A DNA stretch of 64,000 nt from Euwallacea fornicatus (Eukaryota > Arthropoda > Insecta > Coleoptera > Curculionidae): positions 5,456,001-5,520,000 of the forward strand of contig NC_089542.1 in assembly GCF_040115645.1 (NCBI RefSeq). The letters run 5' to 3'. Below, piece by piece: positions 1 to 11,419 of this stretch. A program made the position numbers and the translations under genes. The notes beneath the pieces were generated by a model. That model saw nothing but the letters and a program-made list of their open reading frames with translations. It did not search any database and was not told the DNA's origin. Each line of letters begins with the position of its first letter. The stretch's first letter is position 1.

Positions 1-733
1 TTTCTAAGTATTAATATGGTTCAATATCTGTATTTCACATTTGAATGCAAAACTTCTTATTTGTATTTTTTCCTATAAGTGTTTTTGTCCTTTCCTTTGT
101 AAAGCTTTAAAATATTCCTCACAAATGCGAGGTTTTGCAACGCGATTTTTGATATAAGTAAAACAGAGGAAAACTCTTTAATAGAATAAGTTGAATGTGA
201 TTAACGATAATAAGGTTTAAGGGGTAAATTTAGCATTACTACCAATAATGGGGAAAATAATTTGGAAGTTACAACATTGTAAATAAATAGGTATTTTGCA
301 AGAACGTATAACAATAATTAATATCACTGCCATACATGAATTCATATTTAATTACTTTTGTAGAAAAAAGTCTTACGCTGATCTATAGCATTTTGTGACA
401 TTGCTTTCGTGTGCGTTTATGCCTGTAAGGAATAAATGTATCTTTTTTAAATAAAAGTTATTAATAGTTCTTCTGTGTGTATTTCCATTCATTTGATTTC
501 TCACTCCAAACTGTAAATTTTCATCGTCAAAAAGGTTCGAAAGAAAATGTCTTGCATGTACTCAAATTAAAGACTTATTCTAAGCTGGAAATCTAATATA
601 AACAATAAAACAGATTCGTCAGTATAATTCTTCATCGCTAATAGTCTGAAAAACCACAAGTTGAACACAACACATTCTTCATGACAAATTTTAAAGAGAT
701 AAATAGTACAATCTCACAAATTTTTTTCTTGTA
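1..733. other. AT-rich non-coding stretch
   Basis: I see no open frame of convincing length or composition on either strand, and no RNA gene. The sequence is AT-rich with short A and T runs and looks like ordinary intergenic DNA. Confidence 0.5.
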
Positions 734-1076
734 AAACCAGTGACGTACATCACAATTTTATGTTAAAAAAAAGTAAAAATCCGGTGCTTCGATTTCAACG
801 AGATTTGCTCCGTAGTAGCTATACGATACAGCTTTGATATGCCACGGTCAAAATTCCAATTGAATAACTTCGATTTTTTTATTCGAAAAATATCAAAGGC
901 TATACATCATGAACATTTTTTGACCCAAAAACTCGAAGTTGTCCGATTCAAATTTTCACTGTAACATATTAATGTTGTATCATGTAGCTACTATGGAACC
1001 AAATTTCAATGAATTGGAAGTATTCAATTTTTACCCAATTTTTTTCTTTTAAAATTACCATGGACGTCACTGGTTT
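734..1076. mobile_element. Non-autonomous inverted-repeat element (MITE-like)
   Basis: The left end reads AAACCAGTGACGTACAT and the right end, read on the other strand, AAACCAGTGACGTCCATGG. Similarity continues inward for about 45 bases through A-rich DNA (AATTTTA..AAAAAAAGTAAAAAT against AATTTTA..AAAAAAATTGGGTAAAAAT). The element is about 340 bp and has no open frame, which fits a MITE. The family is not identified and no clear target duplication was found. Confidence 0.6.
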
Positions 1077-2014
1077 TTGAAAGACCACATTTGCAAAGTT
1101 AGTACTTTTTAAACATTTGAAAACCATTTTTCATAAATTTGTCATGATTTCGTGTTTTATTTTAAGATATAGAAATTATACTTTTTTCCTACAGATAATA
1201 ACTTATTAAATTCGTCTAACGTTTAATCAAATATGATTATAACGTTAAACTTTCAAAAACTATGGGAAAAAAGCAGTCGAATGTCCTTGTTTCTAATATC
1301 GCATCAGCTATGACCGGAATCAAGTACTAACAGCTAATTATAAGTAGGATTCATTTTGTTCGCATTGCTTGGTTTGGTAAGTCACTTATAGATGGCGACA
1401 TAAAATAAATTACAGAATTCTTTACGTATAACGCGATTTATTTAATTTAACAATGCATAGATGGCCTACGTGTACAAATTTCTTCTGCAAATTAAATAAT
1501 GAAATTAGTTATGTTTAAGAAATACATTTTAATTTAATTTTATAGGTTTAAATAGCAAATCCTAGTCATTTCAATTTATTTAATCCTAAATTGACGGCAA
1601 AACATCAGACGCTATGAAACCTTTTCGTTTTCCGCATTTCTTAAGCAAGAAAATTGAGCGTGGTTCAGATCACAATCTGAAAACCATAAATCGATCTTTT
1701 TCCTCTTGGTGCATTAGCAATCAAAGGCCTTTTGTTTTTACAGTTCTGTCGCATGATATCTCAGCGGCGTAGTCTAAAGTTTCTATAATACACACTAAAA
1801 AACAGAAAATTAATGTTAATTTTCAATAATCTAACTCAAGAGAGAATAACAAATCAATTATAATACCTTCGATTTCATAAAATAAAACACAACAAGGATA
1901 AAACTTATTATATTTCTTATAAATAATAGAAACAATCACATGTAAAATGGAAATCAGGTAAACTTAATCTGAGACCACATTTCAACAAATCTCAATTTAC
2001 ACTGAAATACACTA
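1077..2014. other. Non-coding DNA downstream of SelT
   Basis: No coding signal seen. It contains an ATAGATGGCGAC motif near 1389 that resembles sites elsewhere in the window (see findings). The 3' UTR of the minus-strand SelT gene must lie in the right-hand part. Confidence 0.45.
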
Positions 2015-2779
2015 TTATTTAGGAAAACCATTCACCTCCAATTTGGTGTCTGTAAACTGCATTTGACTTTCAATTATCTGGAACAATTCTGCTGGTTGTG
2101 GTATTCGGCCACTTTCTAGCTTGGACCAAATAGGAACGTTATTAAAAGATATTTCAAATGCTCCAGAGGATATCAGTTGTCCTTCAACTATTTGGCAAAG
2201 GAAAAACAACATCATGCAGGCATACATTCGATTTTCAAGACACCATCTCCACCAGGCAGGCTGAGGTTGATTGAGGTAGTCAAAGATGTTTACACCACTC
2301 AAAATGAAGAATATTCCAGCTAATTTCAGAGTTCCCTATGAATTTTTATGTCAATTAAAGATAGATCACAAGATAAGTTAGATAACTTACAAGAATCCTA
2401 ACTAAAATCATAAAAATTCCTGGAGGGTCATAGTTAGCTCCCTCAACGAGTATGAAAGGATATTTCTCCCTTAAGAGTTGTAGATATTGGTCATACATTT
2501 TTCTGTAGCCACAAGAGTAACTAAAATACAATCAATAAATCTTAATAATTTAATCTGACCTAATTGAGGAAAATAATAGTTTAATTGAAGTATACCGTAA
2601 ATTGGCTTATATTCTGTGTTGTTAAATTTGACCCACCAGTATAGAAATTTCAACGTTGGGGCCCCAACATTTTGACTTATCTTCGATAGGGGAATTTCCG
2701 GGTCGTCTGCAACTGTGTAGCTGCTATACAGCGTGAAAGCTACACAAACTAGAAACACGTAGAAATAATTATTGATCAT
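2015..2779 (-). CDS. SelT: Selenoprotein T-like, thioredoxin-like ER membrane protein (Cys form)
   Basis: Three exons on the minus strand: 2779-2637, 2520-2391 and 2335-2015, giving 197 residues. All joins keep frame and use GT/AG; the first splits the codon of Cys48. An N-terminal hydrophobic stretch (about residues 4-20) looks like a signal peptide or anchor. The family start DDPEIPLSKISQNVGAPTLK follows, then the redox motif Cys48-Tyr-Ser-Cys51. Vertebrate SelT has selenocysteine at the second position; here the codon is TGT, so no SECIS element is needed. A hydrophobic region (MILVRILGTLKLAGIFFIL, then MMLFFLCQIVEG) matches the family's membrane segments. Family members are thioredoxin-like ER oxidoreductases; the physiological substrate is not known from sequence. 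It is divergently placed from eIF3h, about 1.07 kb away. Length agrees with the usual ~195 residues. Confidence 0.93.
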
Positions 2780-3845
2780 TATACTTATTATTTAACGGAA
2801 AGATAAACCAGAGGAATGGTATAAATTAATGGTGATAAGCAGTTTCTGGGTATCACAAAAATCAAAACATTAGTTTTAAGACAGTTAAAAGCACATGCCT
2901 GCCAGTGTCAATTGTCTATTATTGCATCACTGTAACATATGTTTTTTAATACCCTCAAGGTAGAAAAGCAACAGTGCGCTACTCTACAACCACTTTTTTA
3001 AATTCGTGCCTAAAGATAATCTTTGTTTGTAATATGAATTTACATACTTACAAACGTTTTAAAACAGTATATAACGCGATCTGAATACTATAAATTAATA
3101 CGAACGTTAGGGATAACTTTAAATGTATTAAAATAATTGAAACATTTGTACATCCAACAATCGACAGCAAAATATTTTTATTTATATAACATAATATCTA
3201 AAATGTTAATGCTAGAAAGGAAATAATTTTGATTTAATTATTAAAATATATTCAATTTATGCTTGCAGTTTTGGATGGCAAAGTATTATATAGCCGGCAC
3301 CAATGATATGTTGTGTCAAGGTACAACTGCCCGTACTAATGAAAATAACCACGAACTTTTGATTTATCAAAGATCGAAGATGTTTTTGTTTATTCTGGTA
3401 CACCTGGTAATATTCCTTATGATTGATTTCAGAAATTTAAAAAATTTAATGAAAGTTTTTGACCACTTGCAAACATTATCGCCGGAACTAACTAGAAGAA
3501 TCAGATTATTTGAAAAAAATGGATCTGAAACCATGGAAATTATAAAATTCGAATCTGAGACCTCGCCAAAGTTGTTTGAATTGGTTGTGTTTTCGGATTA
3601 AGATATTATAGTAACCATTGATGCTGATAGCGAAAAAGTAACACGTGGTTAAATCGTTCTACCATCCAATATTGCTACTTTGTGGCTCGGTTACTGGGAT
3701 GTCAATTAAGTCATTTTGACACATGACAAATTGAAATGTTCTATTTCTCTTAAAATCCTTTTCCTCTGGTACAACAGGAAAAAACTCCTTTTAAAACATC
3801 TTTGAAATTTTCTGTTTGATTTTATATCTAAGAAGTATAAAAAGC
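2780..3845. other. Divergent intergenic region between SelT and eIF3h
   Basis: This head-to-head spacer must hold the promoters of both flanking genes. No TATA box or known operator can be assigned by eye. It also contains an unrecognised open frame at 3263-3601, described separately. Confidence 0.5.
3263..3601 (+). CDS. Unrecognised open frame, possibly a gene fragment
   Basis: This 112-codon frame follows a plausible splice acceptor (TTATGCTTGCAG, ending near 3270), so the coding part may begin at TTTTGGATGG. The central part is hydrophobic (FLFILVHLVIFLMIDF) and the rest charged. I recognise no family. Just after the stop the same strand continues with fairly protein-like codons (DIIVTIDADSEKV), so it could be a decayed fragment of a longer gene. 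It lies between the starts of SelT and eIF3h and has no visible partner exon. It may also be chance. Confidence 0.22.
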   Translation: MQFWMAKYYIAGTNDMLCQGTTARTNENNHELLIYQRSKMFLFILVHLVIFLMIDFRNLKNLMKVFDHLQTLSPELTRRIRLFEKNGSETMEIIKFESETSPKLFELVVFSD

Positions 3846-4980
3846 ATGGCTGCCCGCTCAGCTAATTCCAGACGGCCCGTGGAAACCGAGCAAACTATCG
3901 CCTACGTTCAAGCAGATGGCTTGGTAAGCACACGTCTTTACAACATGAGTTCTACCATCTCTATACTATAACACTAAATATATTATAGGCAGTAATGAAA
4001 ATTCTGAAGCATTGCCATGAAGAGTCGACCACTAATATGGACATTGCACAAGGTGCCTTATTAGGCTTAGTAGTGGAAAATCGTCTCGAAATCACAAATT
4101 GCTTCCCATTTCCAAAACAAAGTGATGACACCATGGACGAAGAAGAATTCCAACTTGCGATGATGAGACGACTTAGAAGAGTTAATGTTGATCATTTTCA
4201 TGTGGGATGGTACCAGAGTGCTGATGTAGGAAACTTTTTAAGGTAACATTTTGGTGAGGAAAAACTCATTTGAATAAATAAAAATATGTTCAAAGCCTGC
4301 CATTATTGGAGTCCCAGTACCACTACCAAACATCAATTGAAGAATCTGTGGTAGTAATTTATGATACCCAGAAATCATCCCGAGGGTTCTTATCCTTAAA
4401 AGCATATCGGCTGACCCCACAAGCAATTGAAATGTACAAAGAAGGGGAATTTACTCCAGAGGCTTTGTTGAAACTCAAAGTTGGGTTTGAAAACTTATTT
4501 ACTGAAGTTCCATTCTTGATCAAGAATTCACCTTTGACCAACATAATGATGACTGAACTGGCTGAAATGGTGCCTGAGGAAGATGGATCTAAATTCCTAG
4601 ATTTAGGCACTGCCACAGTGTTGGAAAATCAGCTGAGATGTCTAATGGACCGTGTAGACGAACTTAACCAGGAGGCTATTAAATTCAATAGATACCAACA
4701 GTTGGTAGCACGTCAGCAGCAGGAGAAGCACAGATACCAGCAAAAGAGGGCTCAAGAAAATGCAGCTAGGGCCGCTAAAGATGAACCTGCACTTCCTGAG
4801 GAAGATATTAATAAGCTGTTTAGGCCACACCCTGTGCCACCTAGGCTTAACCCTATGATTATAGCAGGACAAATTAACACTTACAGTCAGGCTATTTCTC
4901 AGTTTTGTTCTCAGTCTTTGGCTAAACTGTATATCACTCAGGCTTTGCAAAACGCTAAGGAATCTACTTCAAATAAGTGA
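3846..4980 (+). CDS. eIF3h: Eukaryotic translation initiation factor 3 subunit H
   Basis: Three exons: 3846-3923, 3989-4242 and 4296-4980, giving 338 residues against about 350 in the family. The start at 3846 (AGCATGGC) is a good Kozak-like ATG, and the short first exon encodes a variable N-terminus ending in the conserved ..TIAYVQADGLAVMKILKHC of the MPN domain. MPN spans roughly residues 20-155 and includes HVGWYQSADVGNFL and SIEESVVVIYD. It is the MPN-minus kind, lacking the JAMM zinc ligands, so it is structural. The C-terminal half has the family's LLMDRVDEL-type helix, a Gln-rich stretch (QQQEKHRYQQKR) and IAGQINTYSQ. The protein is a subunit of the eIF3 complex that loads mRNA on the 40S ribosome in the cytoplasm. 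Its 3' end faces PITHD1 only about 130 bp away. Confidence 0.96.
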
Positions 4981-5005
4981 TTTTTGGATTTGTGGAAGAA
5001 TGACC

Positions 5006-5011
5006 AATAAA
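5006..5011 (+). terminator. Poly(A) signal of eIF3h
   Basis: AATAAA lies 26 bases after the eIF3h stop and is followed by a GT-rich stretch (AAGTGTTTGAG), the usual downstream element. Confidence 0.7.
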
Positions 5012-5030
5012 TCAAGTGTTTGAGAAGAGT

Positions 5031-5036
5031 TTTATT
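5031..5036 (-). terminator. Poly(A) signal of PITHD1
   Basis: Minus-strand AATAAA about 80 bases beyond the PITHD1 stop. It sits only 20 bases past the eIF3h signal, so the two convergent mRNAs probably overlap at their 3' ends. Confidence 0.6.
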
Positions 5037-5112
5037 TTTATAAATATGGAAAGGAAAATAAATTTACTAGAGTAAAATAGTAACATAAGAAATTATTCTG
5101 AATAATCAATTC

Positions 5113-5896
5113 TTAAGCTATGGGAGAGTTAACATCATCATCCAGTGGATTTTTATGGTCAGAAATATTTGGTCTTAGTTCATAATTGCAAACCACAACA
5201 CCTTGTCTCTGAGCTTCACTAAATTCCCCTTTTAAACCAATATAATAAATGGTTGTGTGATCGTCTCCAAAATTACTGGGAAAATGAATTGATAAATGAT
5301 TTACATTGTGAAATGTAACTACTCTGAAATACACTTGAAGTAAGTAAATGAATTCTCTAAGTTTTTTTGCAAAATAAACTCACTTTGTTGCATATTCTAA
5401 CAATCCTTCAGTATCTTTTTGCAGCTCAAATTCTTGATCTGCACTTAAAGACACATCATCAAATGTCATGCCTTCTTTATTTTTAAACCTATTCACATGA
5501 AAAATGTATATTTAAAATTGCTAAAAAGGAAATAAAACCTACAGTCTCATTTTTGAAGGGTGAGAATCAGAGCTGTCTCCAATAACAATAATTCCTTTTA
5601 ATTTTATATTTCCAATAAAAGGAATGTTAAACAGCAACTCCTCGTCTGCATCAGATTGAACAAACTATAATCACCAGAATAGAATAACCGTACTATGATA
5701 TAGAATAGCTTACCGCCTCCCTATTTAACCTGTGTTCCCAAGATTTAAAGACGGTTTTTCCAGACCCTTCAACTGATTCGTTCAAGCATTGCAAATCATT
5801 TGTATTTATTTTCGTATATAAACTATACTGAATTCCCCTTTCTGGGTCTTCGTGCTCGTGACTGGAGTCCCCGCAACATTTACCATGAGGGGCCAT
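5113..5896 (-). CDS. PITHD1: PITH domain-containing protein 1
   Basis: Four exons on the minus strand: 5896-5714, 5664-5543, 5488-5384 and 5323-5113, total 206 residues against about 211 in human PITHD1. The start MAPHGKCCGDSSHEHE matches the family's Cys/His-rich N-terminus. The PITH domain follows from about residue 20 (ERGIQYSLYTKIN, CLNESVEGSGKTVFKSW) through LLFNIPFIGNIKLKGIIVIG, FDDVSLSADQEFELQ and HFPSNFGDDHTTIYYIGLKG to about 190. PITH is the beta-sandwich fold also used by thioredoxin-like protein 1 for proteasome binding. PITHD1 proteins are cytosolic and proteasome-associated in animals; the exact role here is inferred. Introns are 49-60 bp. The gene converges on eIF3h. Confidence 0.95.
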
Positions 5897-6051
5897 TTCC
5901 TTTAATTATTAAATCGTTTTTTTAAATTCTTTATTTGGGTTTTTGGACGTAAAAATGATAAATGAAGAAAAGTGGGTTATATGCATAATACAGCTACGTA
6001 TATTTAATAAAGTGAGCAAGTGGACATCCGGCACTGCCGCGAGTAGTGCTA
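5897..6051 (+). promoter_or_regulatory. Upstream region of PITHD1 with possible divergent first exon
   Basis: Directly upstream of PITHD1 a plus-strand open frame starts at ATG 5955 (MINEEKWVICIIQLRIF) and runs through SKWTSGTAASSANLG to a plausible donor (TTAG|GTATTT, about 6052). Its codons look coding-like but I do not recognise the protein or find a second exon. It may be a small divergent gene sharing the promoter, or chance. Confidence 0.25.
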
Positions 6052-7299
6052 ATTTAGGTATTTTTAAAAATTTATTTACAAAATATTTTAATTGTTATTT
6101 TAAACACGTGTCTGAAAGATATGATTCTAGAATATCAAAAATCTTACGTGATAAAATGACAGTGTTACCAGGTATTTGAAAGAAGTTTCTCGACATAGAA
6201 GTGTATTTTCGTATCTATATGTAATGTTTATAATGGGTTTGCGGTGACTAAAGCAAATGTAAATGAAAATTAAATTCGTTAAATCAAAAGTTGCAAAGCA
6301 TCTGAAATTATATAGCATGTTAATAATTATGTCACTTCAAGTTCCTTAAGCATATAATATTTTATTCACTTTGCGGATTTAATTATTCTGGCATGCTTCT
6401 TCAAGTATGAAATGGTGATAAGAAAATTATGATTCGAATAGAGCACTTTATTTTGACTAAAATTAATCTATTGTTTGGATGCCAGGATTACAAACAAGTA
6501 TTTCTATTGACCAAGCATAATAATGTAAACTAAATCATAACTGATGCAACAATTAATAATGAAACATACAGAATTATATAGATACGTAATTTCAATAGCT
6601 GGCGGTAGATGGTGTTGCAAAAGTCATAGCTCTTAAGTTTTGCGCGCGTGGAGGAGTTCCTGTTGTTTTTTGGATTTTAAACAAGAAAATGAGGAGAATG
6701 GAATGAGACTGAATGTAGAAAATGAAATTTACAGATCAGTGTGAAAAAGTCGTCAGTCATGAAAGCTTGTGGAAAAACCGCTAAGGAGAAATAAACGAGA
6801 AACTCTATTATAAAAGAGATGTTCCAAAAAGAAAATATCAGCTAACAGGAGTTCGTCGGTCATTAATTGATATCTGTTTTTGAATTTAACTATAATCTAA
6901 CTCAGAAAATGACATAAATATGCATAAAAGGCCTCAAAGTTCAAAATCTTTCTTAGAAGAGAATTAATCAACCGGGGCCATTCCGACAGATGGCGCCAGC
7001 GGTCATCGTTTTTCATACGGATTGAATAATTATATTGACTATGTAAGAAAAATGTTCATTTGCCATTGTCCAGGAACATTCCCCCATTTGTTTTAAATTT
7101 TTCTTTTTTGGTTTTTCCGACCATAACTATACTTTTAGGACAGGTCTGATAATAAAAAACAAATCCAATGAATGAAATTAATTTATGAATTCACGATTTT
7201 TTAATTGATTAATTTGATTACTTTCGTAATTGCACTAAACCCTAAAGGGTTAAACATGATCCCTTTAAAAATTCACCCTAACTAAAACGTTCCCTCTTT

Positions 7300-7520
7300 C
7301 CACTGATCCTACGTAAAAAGACGATAGAGCGTCGAGGCTTACGTCACTTTCACCCCATGAATGCGTCGCGGCGCCTCGCGCATTTCCCGGCGCTCCCGAC
7401 TGTGCAAATGTTTTCCATTGCAGCCTTTTTCTCTTATTCCTGTGTATAGTGGTCGAATATGTCGTATAGGAATAATATTGAAACGCTCCCTGAGTATTGT
7501 TGTTGTCCCAGAAATTGCAG
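7300..7520. promoter_or_regulatory. GC-rich island, possible promoter or first exon
   Basis: CpG-rich sequence (GCGTCGCGGCGCCTCGCGC) stands out in AT-rich surroundings. It contains TTACGTCAC, which resembles a CREB/ATF site, and ends in a good donor (AAATTGCAG|GTAAGAG, near 7521). Several frames are open but short and unrecognised. A transcription start with a non-coding first exon is the simplest guess, possibly for the downstream SPSB3-like gene, but nothing proves the link. Confidence 0.3.
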
Positions 7521-8591
7521 GTAAGAGAAAAGATTTTATGTAATTTAATGTGAATAGGATTTTATCCAATCAAGCCAAAGATCGATACTGATAAAAACAT
7601 GTTATCTTCCGATTTCCTAGTGTTGCCAGAAATTGCTCTTGAGGTTAACAGATCGTTACGTATGGAATTTATTGTGTTTAGTAATATTTTCTTATGGATA
7701 AATCTATAAAGACACTATCTTCGTTTAGCGAAATACCGAAACTCTAAACTAAAAAAAGTGGCAAGATTAATATACAGAGTAACACAACCTGTGTTTGGTT
7801 GTTTCCTTAAAGAGCTCAACATTAACGAAAACTAGGACTTTCAACAACAACAACATACTGAAGATAGTCAACTTTAACTTTAAAGGGTACAACGAATATG
7901 GTGTTAACATTGTCTGATAGGAATATTGGCTTTTAAGGGATTATTGTCCTGTGCTTCGAAGAGGTGTAAACAGCGGTAATGTCATTGTCTTAAGCTTCTT
8001 TGAAGCCCATTTAGTCAGTCCATTTCTTAACTGTAGCTTCATAAAATGAACAGACAACACTTAGATTATCCTTCAAGTCCTGCAAGTTTTAACTTAAGTG
8101 GGACCTATATAAGTAATGTTAGAGGGCGGGTTTTTCTTAGGAAACTTGTGTTTTTTAACTGGTCTGACAACCTCATTGTCGATTTTAAAGTCTAACTAAT
8201 TTCATCTAATATCCGAAAGGCAAGGAAAATTACAGACAAGGAAATATGCGATTTAAGTAAATTTTTCGTTCATATGCCGAACTTGAATGTTATTTATTTA
8301 TTTTACAATATAATATGTTACAATAATATATAACAAATTATTGACTTTTCCCTGGAATAACATCGTTGCCAAGTATTTCTACAAAAAAAGAGTTGTATTA
8401 AGTCTTTGCCAAAATATTTGGATGCCATAGACGTTTTAGATAAATAGCTATTTAATGTTATCCAGGAGGAACAAACTTTAGAGCCTTAAAGTGTACGTCA
8501 CTGCGATAAAATGTTGGACCTGCCCCACCCTTTGTAGGACTAAAATAAACTACAAACCTTCCTTATTGAGGTGAACTTTTCTTTTTTATAG

Positions 8592-8752
8592 AAAATGAAC
8601 TTCTGCAAGATGATCTAATTTCTCAGACTAAGGAGGAAGATGCAGCTGAAAGTGAGAGTAAATCGAGAAGTCCACGAAATGTAAAAAAGAAATCAAAAAA
8701 TAAAACAGAAACACATTTTTTTACTCAGTATAACATGAAATTGATGAAATAG
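8592..8752 (+). other. Exon-like acidic/lysine-rich open frame
   Basis: A pyrimidine-rich acceptor (CTTTTCTTTTTTATAG) precedes an open frame of about 53 codons reading NELLQDDLISQTKEEDAAES, then a Ser/Arg/Lys-rich part (KSRSPRN), ending in TAG at 8750. The low-complexity charged composition resembles a disordered tail. No family recognised and no partner exon seen; it could be a relic. Confidence 0.25.
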
Positions 8753-10462
8753 CTGAGTAATCTAATAAATAATTTAAGTCTGAGAGCAGTGGTAAAAATT
8801 GAAAGAATGACAGTTGAAGTACAAATCATGTAATTGAAAATAACCCAATTTCTGACGAACGAATTGTAAAAACAAGTAGAAGAAATGACAAAATGTAAAA
8901 ATTAAACAAAATTTAAAGACAAGAAGAAAAGGTCGATTACATCCTTAAATTACGATGAAACAATTGAAACAATCCTAAAGATTACATCCTAAAGAAACTC
9001 ACTCAAGTAAATGCTAATAGGTCCCTTTAGTCGGCAGAAAAGCAGATTTCGCCAAATGTTTTACAAAACATCCTGTGTTATACCTATAGACACTTCAAAA
9101 AAATATATTTAAAATTTGCTATTTTGATACGCTTGCAAATTACAGTCAATTTTCATTTATAAGTTAAAGTTAGTTTTTAGGCATTTGCAAAATTTTCTTG
9201 AAAAGTAAGTAAAAAACTATCACAGTGGCAACAATATAACTTTTCCAAGTAATCAGGTGACGAGTGTTTTCGCCAATAAGAGCGCAAGTTTTGTGAAGAT
9301 AAGTCCATACGGTATTGCCATGTAGTGAACGTTTCACTAATTTTCCGATAAACGTCATCTAAAAAAATGGTTATATTGGTGGTTTTGGAGAGATTTTCCA
9401 ATATTGAAGAAAAGTATCCGAATTTCTGCATGAAAGTTGGTAGTCTAAAGTGACCTACAAATTTCTATTTAAAAAGATAATTTTTTTTTATTATTAAGAG
9501 AAATTCATAAAAACATACTATTCAGTTTCATAATTGTTTAATTTAATATCATTTTAATTTCGATATTAACTGAACCACCATCAATACATTGCTACCATCG
9601 TTGGCAAAGTATTCACCATGTTATATTAATGTAACTTTTTATCTTAAATGGACACAAAACTTTGGAGTTGAATTCGATTTCATGTAGTTTTGAAAAAAAT
9701 TTTGCTTCTAATTTGAACTTACGGCTGCCAATATTTTTGCTAATATGTTCCTCATCTTAAAATAGTACAAATTCAAAATATAATAAAAATAAATCTTGAT
9801 AATGTATCCATTATCTTGCACCGATTCGCAGGTAATGTTGTGAATTATGTGGTGTTGCCATTTAGAAACCAATAGTCCAAATTGTTCAGACACAAATTGA
9901 ATCTGTATGAGATTCATTTATGAGAAAATTTTCGGAATTCCTTAACTAGCTAGTTCACATGGAACAATTGTTACAACGCCAGCACCATTTTTGGCACAGT
10001 TATCTATCACGTGATGAACAAAGATAATTATATATGTATGTAATTATTACTATTAAGAAAATTTACCTATGTTACGGGTAATAGGCATTTATTTGAAGTA
10101 CTGGAAACGAATTGTTAATTTATAGTAAAGAAAGTTAATTTGTAATAAAGAAAATAAAAAACAATATTGAAATCTCTATGTCAGTGCTGGATAACTTAAC
10201 TTTATTACATATATGTAATTGTGTCATATTCTGTATAGTAAATTGAAAAGCAAAAATCAGTGTAACAGAAAAATCAAATATCTGCTTTCACTCATCATCA
10301 GGGGTGAATAACCAGTGATTAACGAGGGGTAGCTGTACGGGTAAAGGACCCAGCTATATAGATTTTTATGCCTTTTCATCATTTAGACGGAATGTCAACA
10401 TTTACGACCTGCACTATCCCCTGCAAACGTCCACATAGCAGTCGGAGGAAGTACCGACAAAG

Positions 10463-11419
10463 ATGATCTCCGACGAGGACGAAAGAGCTAAATCTGGAGG
10501 TTTTGGGGGCGAATTGCCATGTGAAGACCATTGGTCCTGGGACAAACACCATCACAGTCATGAGGTGTTTTTTTTTTAATAAAAATTCTGAAACATTTTT
10601 AATTAAAATATGAATATTGAAGGTAACTTTGGGCGGAAAGCAGTTGAGAACTGCTCGGTTTCACCCCAATTGGAGCAGTGGCACTGCAGGGGTTAGAGGA
10701 ACTAAGATTCTGAATAATGGCAGGTACTATTGGGAATTGATACTTTCTAGAAGAATATTTGGTACTAGCATGATGTTCGGTGTAGGTGAGTAGAAAATTT
10801 TCAGCGTTTCTTAAATAATTTAGTCTAAAAATCACAGGAACAAAAAAGGCGCGTCTTCACGAAGATTCTTTCGTGAATTTGCTGGGGATCGATAAACATA
10901 GCTGGGGGTTGTCACATAAAGGCTTAATCTGGCACAATGGAAATTGGTCCTACTATACCAAACCTTTCAGGGAGAATGTCTCTACGAGAATCGGCGTTCT
11001 CTTCGATGGTGTTGCAGGTAAATTTCTCTTTCTGAATGTTTAAAACCATCCTTAACTTGATTATGGCATTAGGGACTTTAACATACTACAAAGATGGAAA
11101 ATGCCTAGGAATCGCCTTTAGAGGCCTCAACGAAATCAAAGAACCATTATTCCCTGCAGTTTGTTCAACTGCGGCCAAAACAGAAATGATCCTGGAAAAT
11201 ATGAAGAGGGATTTTGTAAATCTTCAAGATCGATGTAGGGCGGTAATAGTGAAGAGACTGAACTGTAAGGAGGATGTTAAGCAGTTGTGTCTGCCCTTGA
11301 GGATACAATCTTATTTGTGCGATGTTATAGAAGATTCTTTGGACTCGTACAGGTTAGTTAGTAAGAATTTAGATTATTTAGAGGCGAATTTTCTCACCTC
11401 CATTCCAGGAAAGACTTAA
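10463..11419 (+). CDS. SPRY domain and SOCS box protein, SPSB3-like
   Basis: Four exons: 10463-10564, 10623-10785, 10838-11017 and 11073-11419, giving 263 residues in a consistent frame. The first exon ends in WSWDKHHHSHE, where the family has a WxW segment. The SPRY domain (about residues 35-180) shows SSGTAGVRGTKI, GRYYWEL, GTSMMFGVG, SWGLSHKGLIWHNG, RIGVLFDG, GTLTYYKDGKCLGIAFRGL and LFPAVCSTAAKTEM. A divergent SOCS box follows (LQDRCRAVI, then LPLRIQSYL as a Cul5-box-like motif). Family members recruit substrates to Elongin B/C-Cullin-5 ubiquitin ligases. The start is uncertain. The frame stays open upstream except for TAG at 10436, and that TAG could itself be a splice acceptor (CCACATAG) for an earlier exon. 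Confidence 0.8.

Larger units (their letters stand above)
6052..10462. other. Non-coding interval between PITHD1 and the SPSB3-like gene
   Basis: About 4.4 kb without an identifiable complete gene. It holds a CAGATGGCGCCAGCGG site (6987-7002), a GC-rich island (7300-7520), a weak exon-like open frame (8592-8752) and AT-rich filler. Minus-strand open frames at 9177-9431 and 9708-9917 are Phe/Ile/Asn-rich and match nothing I know. Confidence 0.45.

Noticed and set aside
4359..4950. Minus-strand open frames opposite eIF3h
   Set aside because: They are mirror frames of a clearly coding exon with no family match.
9177..9431. Minus-strand 84-codon frame with Trp/Cys-rich composition
   Set aside because: No known family, no splice partners, and it overlaps another equally open frame; probably chance or old transposon debris.
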